DNA of 64,000 nucleotides from Candidatus Defluviibacillus avedoerensis. Its GTDB lineage: Bacteria > Pseudomonadota > Gammaproteobacteria > Burkholderiales > Burkholderiaceae_C. Both the position numbers and the translations under genes were made by a program. The stretch spans positions 186,001 through 250,000 of the forward strand of contig JADJBS010000001.1 in assembly GCA_016703665.1 (NCBI GenBank), given 5' to 3'. Shown in pieces: positions 10,048-19,492 of this stretch; the first letter of the stretch is position 1, and every line of letters starts with the position of its first letter. A model generated the notes under the pieces. The model was not told the origin of the DNA and ran no database searches. It saw nothing but the letters and a program-made list of their open reading frames with translations.

Positions 10048-11054
10048 GTTCCGGCTCCTGTGGTCTGCACATCGGTGTAAGCGGTGGCCACATCGGGCCA
10101 GGGCTCGGCACTGGCCTTCTCGACGGCCCGGACAACCTCGTCTCGCGCGGCTTGCTCAAGCGCGTCCAGTGTCTGTGCCTTTGCATCTGGCAAAGCCAGG
10201 TACTGCGCACGGGCGCGGTCGATGGGGTCTGTCTGCAGCGCGGCCTGCAACTCCGCAGGGTCGCGGTAAGCCGCCAAGTCCACAGACACATGGCCTTTCA
10301 CGCGGTAGGTGATGCAATGCAGCAAACGCGGGCCAGCGCCTGATCGCACTTCTTGCACCAGCTTGGCTGCAGCCGTATGCACGGCCAGCACATCGTTACC
10401 GTCAACCTTGGTAGCGGCAATGGACAGACTTTCGGCGCGGGCCGATGCGCCGTCACCCGCTGTCATGGGGCCGCTGGCCGTGGTGGCGCTCCAGCGGTTG
10501 TCTTCGCAGACAAACAGCACCGGCAAACCATAGACCTGCGCCCAATTGAGCGACTCCAAAAAAGGCCCCCGGTTGATCGCACCATCACCAAAGAAGCAAA
10601 CGGTGATGCCGTCGCGCTTCTGGATCTTCTGCGCATGGGCCGCACCCACTGCAATGGGTAAACCGGCTGCGACCACGCCATTGGCACCCAGCATGCCTAC
10701 CGAAAAATCAGCAATGTGCATGGAGCCACCCTTGCCACCGTTGAGGCCACTGCCTTTGCCAAACAACTCGCTCATCATGCCCTGCAGGTCAGCACCCTTG
10801 GCCAGCGTGTGGCCGTGGCCTCGGTGCGTGGAGGTGAGGTAGTCGTCCTGCCGAAGATGGGCGCAAACCCCTGCCGGAACAGCCTCTTGCCCGGTGGACA
10901 AATGCAGGGGGCCGCGCACTTTGGCGCTGCCGTCGGCCGATTTGCCGTACGCGCTGACGCCGCCCTGGCTGGCCAGCTCGGCAGCGTCTTCAAAGGCGCG
11001 GATACGGACCATGGTCCGGTAAAGACCGGCCAGTGTGTGTGCTGTTTCGTCCAT
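10038..11054 (-). CDS. TPP-dependent dehydrogenase E1 component, alpha subunit
   Basis: A 338-residue thiamine-diphosphate-binding protein. The TPP motif is GDGAINRG followed about 20 residues on by EDN; the substrate channel segment GKGSGLNGGKGGSMHI is typical of E1 alpha. The start MDETAHT at 11054 is chosen because it has GGAGTCC ahead of it and fits homologue length; an upstream ATG at 11090 is possible. It is the first dehydrogenase gene of an operon running E1 alpha, E1 beta, dctQ, dctM, dctP. Confidence 0.88.
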   Translation of the reverse strand: MDETAHTLAGLYRTMVRIRAFEDAAELASQGGVSAYGKSADGSAKVRGPLHLSTGQEAVPAGVCAHLRQDDYLTSTHRGHGHTLAKGADLQGMMSELFGKGSGLNGGKGGSMHIADFSVGMLGANGVVAAGLPIAVGAAHAQKIQKRDGITVCFFGDGAINRGPFLESLNWAQVYGLPVLFVCEDNRWSATTASGPMTAGDGASARAESLSIAATKVDGNDVLAVHTAAAKLVQEVRSGAGPRLLHCITYRVKGHVSVDLAAYRDPAELQAALQTDPIDRARAQYLALPDAKAQTLDALEQAARDEVVRAVEKASAEPWPDVATAYTDVQTTGAGTWF

Positions 11055-11144
11055 TGGACTCCGTGATGTCAAATAACCAGTTGGCGGCATTGTAGAGTCC
11101 CACCCCTAAATGGGGCGAACCCATGCCCTGGCTGGTGCCCTGGC

Positions 11145-11276
11145 CTATCGCCTTGGTGACTGGGTGTGCACCCGGTGCGGCGGATTCAGCGTGACCAGGT
11201 GGGCAGCGTCCAGTTGCGCCAGCTCTACTGTCAAGCGCAGTGGCTCGCCCCAGCTGGCGACCGAGGGCAGGTTCAT
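11145..11276 (-). CDS. Possible 43-residue protein between coxL and E1 alpha
   Basis: A short open frame beginning MNLPSVASWGEPLRL whose ATG overlaps the coxL stop as ATGA. It carries 43 residues without cysteine motifs or membrane segments. I do not recognise it. The overlap suggests translation by coupling, but it could equally be trailing non-coding sequence or the remains of a longer gene, as it fills most of the 220 bases between coxL and the E1 alpha gene. Confidence 0.25.
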   Translation of the reverse strand: MNLPSVASWGEPLRLTVELAQLDAAHLVTLNPPHRVHTQSPRR

Positions 11277-13633
11277 GCGCCGGGGTTCAGGAGCCCCCAG
11301 ACTTTGGCGGAGGTCAGTGGCATTTGCACGATGGGCGAAAGTTCGGGTCGCCCAGCACGGGCCAGCGCATCGGCCACCGCGTTGACCACGCAAGGGCCAG
11401 CACCAATCGTGCCCAGCTCACCCACGCCCTTGACGCCCAGCGGGTTGTTCTTGCAGGGTGTGGACTGGTCCATCTCGGTCACAAACATGCAGGCCATGGC
11501 ATCGGCGCGCGGGGCGGTGTAGTCGCTCAGGCTGCCAGTGACGAGTTGACCTGTCTCGCGGTCGTACACCAGGGCTTCGGCAAAGGCTTGGCCCATGCCT
11601 TGCACCGCACCGCCGTCCAGCTGGCCGCGCACGATCATCGGGTTGATGACCCGGCCCACGTCGTTGACGCTGGCATAGGCGACGACCTGCACCTCGCCCG
11701 TGGCAGGGTCGATTTCTACCTCGCTCACATGGCAACCGTTGGGCCAGGTCGGGCCAGACACGGTGCTGGTCGAATCGATGTGGATACGGTGGTCTGTCTG
11801 CTTGTTGGCAAGCGCAAACAAATCGATGGCCATGTCCGTACCTTTGACACTAAATTGGCCGTTTCGGTATATCACGTCTTGTTCTGATGCTTCTAATTCC
11901 GTAGCGGCCAGTTTCTTGGCATGCTCAATGGTTCGCTCTGCCCCAGTTTGCACGGCCGAGCCACCGGTGAAGATGGAGCGCGACCCGGCACTGCCAAAGC
12001 CTGTGCCTTTGTCGGTGTCGCCCAGCACGATGCGGATGCGGTCCAGGGGCAAACCGAACACGTCCACCACCAATTGAGCCAGCGTGGTCGCGATGCCCTG
12101 GCCCATGGCGTTCACTGCGGAGAAGACTTCGACAATGCCGTCCGGCAACACTGTCACGGTAACGCGCTCTTCAAACACATTGCCGCCGGTCCATTCCAAG
12201 AAAGTGGCCAGACCCAAGCCACGCAGCTTGCCACGCTGTTTGGACTGGGCTTCGCGGGCTGCAAAACCGTTCCAATCGGCCAGGACCAGGCCTTTGTCCA
12301 TTACCTGCTCGAACTTGCCCGTGTCATAGACCTGGGCCATCGGGTTTTTGTACGGCATCTGTTCCGGCTGAATGAAGTTGCGGCGACGCAGCGCCACACG
12401 GTCTATGCCCGTCTGGCGCGCGGCCTCATCCATCAGGCGTTCCATGATGTGGATGGCTTCCGGACGACCTGCGCCGCGGTAAGCGCCGGTGGATGCGGTG
12501 TTGGTCAATACCGCCTTGAACTGGAAGTCGATGGTCTGGATGTCGTACACGCTGGTCTGCACCCAGGGGCCAATCAGCAACTGGATGGCCACACCCGTGC
12601 CCGTGGCATAGGCGCCCACATTGGCTTGGGAATGCACACGCAGGCCCAAAATCTTGCCGTCGGCTGCCAGTGCCAGAGCCGCTTGCGTCTGGATGTCGCG
12701 ACCGTGGTAGCTGCTGAGGAATTCTTCGGAGCGGTCTGCCACCCACTTCACCGGGCGCTGGAGCAATTTGGCGCAGTACGCCACCGCGCCGTCTTCGGCG
12801 TACATGCCGGTCTTCATGCCAAAGCCACCACCCACGTCGTCCACGATGACGCGCATTTGATCAGGTGCTAGGCCTAGCAGGCCCGCCACGCTGTTGCGTA
12901 CGCCGGTGGGCATTTGGGTGCTCATGCGCATTGTCAGGCGGCCGGTGCTGGCGTCGGGATAGGCCAGCACGCTGCGCGGCTCGATGCTCAGGGCCGCCAC
13001 GCGCTGATTGGTGATGTTCAGCTTGACGACGTGGGCAGCCCCTGCAAAGGCGGCATCGGTGGCGGTGGCGTCACCGTGTTTCATGGCGGCGCAGATGTTG
13101 TCCGGCGCTTGGTCACACAACGTTGAAGCCCCTGCCGCCATCGCGTCATCCATGGTTACCACGTGCGGAAGGTCTTCGTAATTCACGCCAATCGCCTCAG
13201 CCGCATCACGAGCCTGTTGCAAGGTATCGGCTACCACTACGGCGACCGCCTCACCCACATACCGAACACGTTCATGTGCCAGCAAATGCCGAAGAGGCGA
13301 AGCTGCAGGCGTGCCGTCGGGCCGAGGGAAGCCGATGCCATGCGGCATGGGTTTGACGCCTGCCACCACCAGATCCGCCCCAGTCAATACGGCAAGCACC
13401 CCAGGCATGGCGAGGGCGGTCGACGTGTCAACACTCACGATTCGCGCATGCGGGTAGGCAGACCTGGCAAAGCAGGCACGCTTCACTCCATCCGGCGCGA
13501 AATCATCGGTATACCGCCCTTGACCTTTGAGCAAGGCGTCGTCTTCTACCCGGCGCACTGCATGGCCACTGCCGAAACGGGTGGGTTGATCTGAGTTCAA
13601 ACATGTCTCCTTAACCGTGTTGTTGACGGGCAT
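11273..13633 (-). CDS. Xanthine-dehydrogenase-family molybdopterin-binding subunit (CoxL type, form II-like)
   Basis: A 786-residue large subunit of a molybdenum hydroxylase. It has the GRYTDDF entry segment, GGGFGMK cofactor loop, GAYRGAGRPEA active-site loop and GVGELGTIG with the catalytic glutamate near the C-terminus. The AYRGAGR loop is the form II/aldehyde-oxidase type, not the AYRCSFR loop of true CO dehydrogenase, so CO oxidation is unlikely; hydroxylation of an aldehyde or aromatic/heterocyclic compound fits better. The FAD and 2Fe-2S partner subunits are not adjacent: the upstream neighbour is an unrelated MscS channel. The chosen ATG at 13633 gives the standard start; a GTG at 13645 is in frame. 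Confidence 0.87.
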   Translation of the reverse strand: MPVNNTVKETCLNSDQPTRFGSGHAVRRVEDDALLKGQGRYTDDFAPDGVKRACFARSAYPHARIVSVDTSTALAMPGVLAVLTGADLVVAGVKPMPHGIGFPRPDGTPAASPLRHLLAHERVRYVGEAVAVVVADTLQQARDAAEAIGVNYEDLPHVVTMDDAMAAGASTLCDQAPDNICAAMKHGDATATDAAFAGAAHVVKLNITNQRVAALSIEPRSVLAYPDASTGRLTMRMSTQMPTGVRNSVAGLLGLAPDQMRVIVDDVGGGFGMKTGMYAEDGAVAYCAKLLQRPVKWVADRSEEFLSSYHGRDIQTQAALALAADGKILGLRVHSQANVGAYATGTGVAIQLLIGPWVQTSVYDIQTIDFQFKAVLTNTASTGAYRGAGRPEAIHIMERLMDEAARQTGIDRVALRRRNFIQPEQMPYKNPMAQVYDTGKFEQVMDKGLVLADWNGFAAREAQSKQRGKLRGLGLATFLEWTGGNVFEERVTVTVLPDGIVEVFSAVNAMGQGIATTLAQLVVDVFGLPLDRIRIVLGDTDKGTGFGSAGSRSIFTGGSAVQTGAERTIEHAKKLAATELEASEQDVIYRNGQFSVKGTDMAIDLFALANKQTDHRIHIDSTSTVSGPTWPNGCHVSEVEIDPATGEVQVVAYASVNDVGRVINPMIVRGQLDGGAVQGMGQAFAEALVYDRETGQLVTGSLSDYTAPRADAMACMFVTEMDQSTPCKNNPLGVKGVGELGTIGAGPCVVNAVADALARAGRPELSPIVQMPLTSAKVWGLLNPGA

Positions 13634-13676
13634 TTTGCCCTGCACACCAGATCAAATCTGGTACCCACCGAAATAG

Positions 13677-15017
13677 TCATCCACTTCTGGTCTGGCCAAG
13701 CGACCAGGGCTTGCCTGCATCTTCGCCACTGGCGAGCGCAACACTTTGCTCGCGCAGGGCCATTGCAATATCAAAGTACAGGTCCGATATCAATCCTTTT
13801 TGACCATTGTGCAGGTCATTGATCCAGCAACTGATCTCAAGCGCGACTTCGTTCTGCAGGATTGAAACAATTAAGACGCCCAGTGCCTTGTCTTGCAGAA
13901 CGCGAGGGTGAGCCCTCAAGGCCCTTAAAACCACCTCGCGAACCTGCGTGAAGTCGGCAATACTGGCTATCTTCAAACCAAAGGAGATGCGGTAATCGTC
14001 ATTGCTGAGCGTGTGGTTTTGCAACACGCCTTTGGTCACACTGCTGTTGGGGATCAGACTTTCCGTTCCCACCCCATCGCGTATGACAATGGCTCGGCTG
14101 CTCAACTGGACCACTCGTCCATTGATTTGGTTGAGCGTGACATAGTCACCGACTTTCATCGCTCGCTCCAGCAGAATATAGAGGCCAGCGATGAAATTGA
14201 TCACCACCTCCTGAAGACCAAAACCCAGGCCAATGCCCATCGCGCCCGCGAAAGCTGCAATCGTGGTTGGCTCAATACCGGAGCTGATCAGCACGGCCAC
14301 AGCTGTCAACACGAAAATCCCCACGCTGAACAGCCTGGTCAGGATCAGTGCATCGTTCGGTTGAACACCATGACGCTGGCTGGATCTACTCAAAATCCAG
14401 TCCACCAGTTGGGCCAATTGACCAGCGACAGTCAGCGCCACCACCGCCAACATCACGCCTCCCACAATATTGGCACCCTTGAAAACCTGGTCACCAACGG
14501 AGAAGTTGATCAGATCCACCGCATCCCTCAACGGGACCAGCAGGCCAAAAAAGGTCAACACCATGGCCAGAACCAGGGCCCACTCGATTAAAAGCAGAAA
14601 AATACGCAGCAACTCATGGGGATGCATGACATGGCGAAACACCCATGCCCCCAATCTGACGGCCATGACCCATAGCGTGAGAGACAACACCTTCCATACC
14701 ACCATCAAGTGCAGGCGATCCAGGCCCGCAAGCTCCCCAAGAAGCATCGCCAAACCCATCAAGGTCGCTGCGGTAGCTGCCGCACCAACCACATCAATCC
14801 AAGCGTTCAAGCGTTTTTTGTCTGGGTATCGCTCCAGCCTTGCTTTGTTCCAGCGGTGCCGTAACCAATACGCCAAACCGATTGCTGACACACAGCATGC
14901 ACATTGCAGCCAAAATGCCTGCCAAGACAGAGACTGGTATGCGTGGTAAGCCATGGACTGGTAAAAGCCGTCCCCACTCATGACCAGGTCTTCAATACGC
15001 ATAAAACTGAAGTTCAT
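13677..15017 (-). CDS. MscS-family mechanosensitive channel
   Basis: A 446-residue membrane protein with about five N-terminal helices followed by the MscS pore/beta region: AAFAGAMGIGLGFGLQEVVINFIAGLYI gives the glycine/alanine-rich pore helix, then RAMKVGDYVTL and the RDGVGTESLIPNSS beta domain. It releases solutes under osmotic downshock. The start at 15017 has GGAG spaced properly before it and lies 12 bases after the patatin gene, so they are likely co-transcribed. The C-terminal domain is complete. Confidence 0.9.
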   Translation of the reverse strand: MNFSFMRIEDLVMSGDGFYQSMAYHAYQSLSWQAFWLQCACCVSAIGLAYWLRHRWNKARLERYPDKKRLNAWIDVVGAAATAATLMGLAMLLGELAGLDRLHLMVVWKVLSLTLWVMAVRLGAWVFRHVMHPHELLRIFLLLIEWALVLAMVLTFFGLLVPLRDAVDLINFSVGDQVFKGANIVGGVMLAVVALTVAGQLAQLVDWILSRSSQRHGVQPNDALILTRLFSVGIFVLTAVAVLISSGIEPTTIAAFAGAMGIGLGFGLQEVVINFIAGLYILLERAMKVGDYVTLNQINGRVVQLSSRAIVIRDGVGTESLIPNSSVTKGVLQNHTLSNDDYRISFGLKIASIADFTQVREVVLRALRAHPRVLQDKALGVLIVSILQNEVALEISCWINDLHNGQKGLISDLYFDIAMALREQSVALASGEDAGKPWSLGQTRSG

Positions 15018-15029
15018 GGACGTAGCTCC

Positions 15030-17399
15030 TCAGAAATTGAACCGACGTCCCAGTTGAACAAAGGCATTGGCAGCCCCTTGTGAACCACGCGCCAAGCCAA
15101 AATAGATATCACCAATCTTGCTGTCCACTGCCAAAAATACGGTCGCGCTGCGCCTGAGCTTAGCCTTGTCGGGTGCAGTCCAGACATCCCCTCCCTCAAG
15201 CACTGTGCCGAGATAGGTTTTCTGACGCAGCAAGCCTCCGTCGGAAAGACGGTACATGTACGTGCCATAAAAATGGGCCAGGCGATCTCCCATGAGCTGC
15301 CCCATGCGGTAGGCCCCCATCTGCTGGAACCCACCCAGATACAAGCTGCTGGGGGAAACATCATCAGCCAAAGCGTCCGGGTACTTGATGTACCCCAGGT
15401 TTACACCCGCATTCAGGATGTGTGAATGGAGGGAGTAGGCCCATCGCCCAGAGGCCTTGTAGCTGCGAAACGATGCTCCCGACAAGCCTTGTTCCATCCG
15501 GGTATTAAGCAGATAGCCGCGGCTCGGAAAACTCACTGAATCAAGCTGATCCACCAGGAGTTGAAACCGCAACCCCGTGTAGGCCACCCGCAAATCAGAG
15601 AGATTGATCAACCCACTTTGACCGCTCACACTCTCGACGTAAATCTTGTCGGAAGTCTCTGAGGCTCCATTGATCGTGCTTGTGACCACACCCATTTTCA
15701 GGGTGGCCATTCGCCCCAGGTCGTAGGCCAAATCCACACCCAATTCGCGCGTTGACATACCCACGAACGCAAACTTTTCGTTTTTGGATTTGGTCACCAG
15801 GGAGTCCGGCGCGTAGATCGGTTGAATGTTGCGCTCATATAAAGCATAGGCCTCAGCACTCAAATCTCGCCACAGCGGTTGATGAAGCCGCATGGACAGC
15901 TCTGACTGGGTGCCTAAACGTCCATTGATCGCCAACTCCAGTCCGCTTTGGTTCACCCAGGGTCGGCGATAGCCCGCACCCAATGAGAACTGGGTAACTC
16001 CACCCAACTCGGTAGAAAACCCGAAACTGGTTTTGATGAAATTCGGTCCATAGGGCTTTTCGTTCACATCAACCACCATCGCGTAGTGGCCGCCTTTGAT
16101 CTGCTCCAGTGTGTAATTGACACGTTCGAAATGGCCACTGGTGTAAAGCTGATCGACCAGCTTAGCCACATCAGCCTGAGACAGGTCTTTACCCAGCAGT
16201 GGCGACATGGCCGACTGGATATAACTGGTAGGCACATCTTTATTGCCTTTGACTCGGATTTCCTGTACCACCACTTCACGCTGGTCATGCACCAGTCTGG
16301 AATACTCAATTGGCCTGTCTGAACCGACCCGCCGGGCAAGCTGCACAAATTGGGGGTTCACTTTCTGTACCGCCTGCTCCCCCAGCAAGCTAATCTGCGC
16401 CGCTTTGCCGAAATCTGCGAAACCAACCTGGGCCAAAGCGGGTTGAACCAAAATATCCTGCGCACGCAGTAAAGACAGGTTTCGCTTTTCGTTCTGGCGG
16501 ATCAGAATGTCCAGCATCCGGTTGGCTACCGTCAACGCATTGCTGGGTCCAGATGACTCCTCCGTGTCCTGCCCCAGGAAAGACGCGACCACCACATCGG
16601 CCCCTTCTTTCAACGCAATCTCGACGGGCAGATTGGCCACCAAACCTCCGTCAACATAAGTCTCACCTTCAATCTCAACCGGGGCAAAGACCGCTGGGGC
16701 CGCCATGCTGGCACGAATAGACAGGTAGAGTGAACCTTTGTCGAAAACCGTCGGTTCACCATCCCGATACCGCGTCGCCACGGCTCGAAACGGAATTTTC
16801 AAATCATCGAACGAAACTTGAGAAGGCACATTGGCCGTGAGCTTTTGTAGCAGCGCCAAGAATCGCTGGCCGTCACTCACGCCACGTGCAAAGCTCAGCC
16901 CACCATTTTGAATCCCGAATTCAAAGTCAATGGGGTATTGCTGCTGATACGCACGGGTGCGTTGCGGCAATTCGAGTCGATCGAGCTGGTCTAGCGCCAC
17001 TTTGGCAGGGTCCAGATTCCCAATCACATGCTCAATGTCATCGGTCGACATGCCGCTCGCGTACAGCCCTCCAATCACCGCGCCCATGCTGGTAGCCACA
17101 ATACGGGAGATCTTGACGCCGTCTTTTTCCAAACGCCGCAAAACCGCCAGGTGGGAAAAGCCCTTCGCACCCCCACCAGCCAGCACCACCACCACCCCAG
17201 GGGCTTTGGGCGCAGTATTCGCTTGAACATTCTGGCAAAGCAAAATACCGAGCAGTCCGCCCATCCAACAAACGCATAGCTTTCTAAGCGCTGCGCCGCC
17301 CAAAAACGATGAAACAGCATCTGACAGATGTCTTGCGGTCAGTGTAAAAATACCCGCTCTACGCAGTGCTTTGTCAATCAGTTCAGGATATGAAGTCAT
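15030..17399 (-). CDS. PlpD-type patatin-like phospholipase with POTRA and beta-barrel (type Vd autotransporter)
   Basis: The protein joins a patatin lipase domain (GGGAKG oxyanion loop, SMG nucleophile in ATSMGAV, DGG of the Ser-Asp dyad in YVDGGL), a single POTRA-like domain (IRVKGNKDVPTSYI through the GHFERVNYTLE region) and a C-terminal BamA-like 16-strand barrel ending in a terminal Phe (GRRFNF). This is the PlpD type V-d architecture: the barrel inserts in the outer membrane and the lipase is moved to the surface. The start MTSYPELI at 17399 is taken; a signal peptide core (CWMGGLLGILL, cut after VQA) lies about 45 residues in, so a downstream start such as the TTG before GGAALRK is possible. 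Confidence 0.88.
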   Translation of the reverse strand: MTSYPELIDKALRRAGIFTLTARHLSDAVSSFLGGAALRKLCVCWMGGLLGILLCQNVQANTAPKAPGVVVVLAGGGAKGFSHLAVLRRLEKDGVKISRIVATSMGAVIGGLYASGMSTDDIEHVIGNLDPAKVALDQLDRLELPQRTRAYQQQYPIDFEFGIQNGGLSFARGVSDGQRFLALLQKLTANVPSQVSFDDLKIPFRAVATRYRDGEPTVFDKGSLYLSIRASMAAPAVFAPVEIEGETYVDGGLVANLPVEIALKEGADVVVASFLGQDTEESSGPSNALTVANRMLDILIRQNEKRNLSLLRAQDILVQPALAQVGFADFGKAAQISLLGEQAVQKVNPQFVQLARRVGSDRPIEYSRLVHDQREVVVQEIRVKGNKDVPTSYIQSAMSPLLGKDLSQADVAKLVDQLYTSGHFERVNYTLEQIKGGHYAMVVDVNEKPYGPNFIKTSFGFSTELGGVTQFSLGAGYRRPWVNQSGLELAINGRLGTQSELSMRLHQPLWRDLSAEAYALYERNIQPIYAPDSLVTKSKNEKFAFVGMSTRELGVDLAYDLGRMATLKMGVVTSTINGASETSDKIYVESVSGQSGLINLSDLRVAYTGLRFQLLVDQLDSVSFPSRGYLLNTRMEQGLSGASFRSYKASGRWAYSLHSHILNAGVNLGYIKYPDALADDVSPSSLYLGGFQQMGAYRMGQLMGDRLAHFYGTYMYRLSDGGLLRQKTYLGTVLEGGDVWTAPDKAKLRRSATVFLAVDSKIGDIYFGLARGSQGAANAFVQLGRRFNF

Positions 17400-17485
17400 G
17401 AGGTGTGAGCTTGCTGAACAGTCGCCCATTCTGGCGACGGAAATTTCATTGTGCATCAGCGCAAATTGACTGGCTACACCCGAAC

Positions 17486-18625
17486 ATGCATCACTTAGAA
17501 ACAAGCCACCGGGACCGCCTGTATTTTCTTGACTGGCTTCGCATTGCGGCCTTTGGTCTGCTCGTGGTTTATCACGTGGGCATGTATTACGTGACATGGA
17601 ACTTCCATGTGAAAAGCCCTTTTGCCAGTGACACGCTAGAACCCTGGATGAAGCTCAGCTCGCCCTGGCGCATGAGCCTGCTGTTTCTGATCTCTGGGGC
17701 GGTGACGTCCTTGCTATTGGCAAACAAACCGAGTGGATTCATGCGCAGTCGCAGCCGACGTCTGTTGTTGCCTTTGCTCTGCGGGGTGGTGTTGATCGTT
17801 CCGCCACAGCCTTATTTTGAAGTCATCCAAAAACTTGCCTATGACGGACGTTACTTTGACTTCTTGCGGCTGTACTTTGCCGGCTACACGGGCTTTTGCG
17901 CGAACGGAAAGTGCCTGGTTCTGCCCACCTGGAACCATTTGTGGTTTTTGCCTTACCTATGGGCATATACCTTGCTGCTCTGGCTCATGCTGCGTATCCG
18001 GCCTGGCTTGCTCGACTCCTTGACCGGCCAAGTCACCAGATTGTTGTCCGGCGCTCGCTTGCTATGGGTGCCGATACTGTGGATTTTGCTGCTTCGCTGG
18101 ACACTGTTCAAGCGCTTCCCTGAGACCCACGATCTAGTACATGACTGGTTCTGGCATGCGGTCTACCTGAGCGTCTTTCTTGCCGGGGCCGTGTTTGTGC
18201 GCACACCCGGCATTTGGGCCAGAGCGGCCTATTGGAGATGGCATGCACTGACCCTTGCCATGCTGGCCTGGGCGATCTTTGCCACACACGCTGTTCACGG
18301 CATGGGCCATGGCCAGCGCGGTATCGTCGCCGTTCAGCAGTGGGGGGCGCTGGTAGCGGCGCTGGGCTTTGGTTATCAGCATCTGAACGCAGATCACCCG
18401 TGGCGCGCTTACTTAAACGAAGCGGTATTCCCGGTCTACATCGTTCATCAAACGCTGATCATCGGGCTGAGTCAGTGGATCAAACCCTGGCAGTGGCCAC
18501 CGATCTGGGAGGGGCCGTTTTTGGTGTTGGTCACTTTTGCGTCGAGCATGTGCATTTATGAAGGGGTACGACGCGTGAGCCTTGTGCGCCCATGGTTGGG
18601 GTTGACTCGAAGCTCAAGGTTTTGA
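17486..18625 (+). CDS. Acyltransferase 3 family membrane protein
   Basis: A 379-residue protein with about ten membrane helices. It opens with RDRLYFLDWLRIAAFGLLVVYH, the acyltransferase-3 signature (RxxxLDWLR), and has NHLWFLPYLW further on. Such proteins acylate periplasmic glucans, exopolysaccharide or lipopolysaccharide; the resemblance is nearest to the OpgC-like group. The ATG at 17486 is divergent from the patatin gene with 86 bases between. The 3' end overlaps the convergent M14 peptidase gene by 12 bases. Confidence 0.82.
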   Translation: MHHLETSHRDRLYFLDWLRIAAFGLLVVYHVGMYYVTWNFHVKSPFASDTLEPWMKLSSPWRMSLLFLISGAVTSLLLANKPSGFMRSRSRRLLLPLLCGVVLIVPPQPYFEVIQKLAYDGRYFDFLRLYFAGYTGFCANGKCLVLPTWNHLWFLPYLWAYTLLLWLMLRIRPGLLDSLTGQVTRLLSGARLLWVPILWILLLRWTLFKRFPETHDLVHDWFWHAVYLSVFLAGAVFVRTPGIWARAAYWRWHALTLAMLAWAIFATHAVHGMGHGQRGIVAVQQWGALVAALGFGYQHLNADHPWRAYLNEAVFPVYIVHQTLIIGLSQWIKPWQWPPIWEGPFLVLVTFASSMCIYEGVRRVSLVRPWLGLTRSSRF

Positions 18626-19480
18626 CGGGATTGCCTGCTCTGCCCAGAGCTTTGCGTTAATCCAGCGATTCAAATCCAGCCACATTTGCCGGGTTTCTGC
18701 GTCCAGCGGTGTGCGCATGGCATTGGGTAACTCCACCGTCACCACCGGAATGCCTTTGTGAACCCCCCCGTAGTTACCCAATGAGCCCGGAAAGATGCCG
18801 ACCTGGTCAAGGTACAAACGCCCGAGCTTGCTGGGCGGTACTGATGGGCCATCAAAGTCAAGTACCCCGTAGGGCGCGTGGATGCTGACCATCAATTGAG
18901 GCTTGAAGCTTTTCATCTGATCGACAATGAACTGCGACTCGGGCTCACTCAAGGGCTTGGGGCCAGGCCAGCGGCGCGGATCTTTGCCTGTGCGCTTTTC
19001 CCAGTACACCTTGGCGTCTCTAGCCCAGTTGGGCGTTGGAAAGTTGCGATTCAAGTCAACGCCATGGGCATTGACGCGCTTGGGTGGTTGCATCAGCAAG
19101 CCATCGGGGTTGAGTGCCGGAACAAATCGCCAGTGCACGGGATGCGGCGTGTCACTGGGTGCGGTTTCGGCCAAACGAATCCAATGCAGAGCTACCGACG
19201 TCGACGACAACTCGTCGCCATGGATGCCCCCAATCACCAGCACCCGCAGCTTGGCGTCTTCGGACTTCACATCGCGAGTGAGCAAGGGGCGCCCCTTCGC
19301 CGACCGGGTGTCACTGGCCTGGAGTCGGCTGGCGTCACATGCGCTCTGGGTAACATTGGGCAGCCGTCGCAAGAATTCAGCGCAACCGCTTGACTGCTGG
19401 GCCTGGACGCCCAGCAGTCCAATCCAGGGCATGGTCCCAAAGACAGCCAAGCCCAATTTAGAAATTTTGTTCATCGACAT
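18614..19480 (-). CDS. M14-family zinc carboxypeptidase, exported
   Basis: A 288-residue protein with an N-terminal export signal (LGLAVFGTMPWIGLLGVQA). Zinc ligands are visible as GIHGDE (HxxE) and the later His in VSIHAPYG; GVDLNRNFP and the catalytic Glu in VVTVELPNA complete the M14 pattern. The small size and HGDE motif recall MpaA-like murein peptide amidases, so cell-wall peptide turnover is the likely role, in the periplasm. It follows sulP on the same strand, 12 bases after it. Confidence 0.85.
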   Translation of the reverse strand: MSMNKISKLGLAVFGTMPWIGLLGVQAQQSSGCAEFLRRLPNVTQSACDASRLQASDTRSAKGRPLLTRDVKSEDAKLRVLVIGGIHGDELSSTSVALHWIRLAETAPSDTPHPVHWRFVPALNPDGLLMQPPKRVNAHGVDLNRNFPTPNWARDAKVYWEKRTGKDPRRWPGPKPLSEPESQFIVDQMKSFKPQLMVSIHAPYGVLDFDGPSVPPSKLGRLYLDQVGIFPGSLGNYGGVHKGIPVVTVELPNAMRTPLDAETRQMWLDLNRWINAKLWAEQAIPSKP

Positions 19481-19492
19481 CCGGACTGCAGC

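Noticed and set aside
11273..13633. CO dehydrogenase (form I CoxL)
   Set aside because: The active-site loop is AYRGAGR, not the AYRCSFR loop of genuine CO dehydrogenases.
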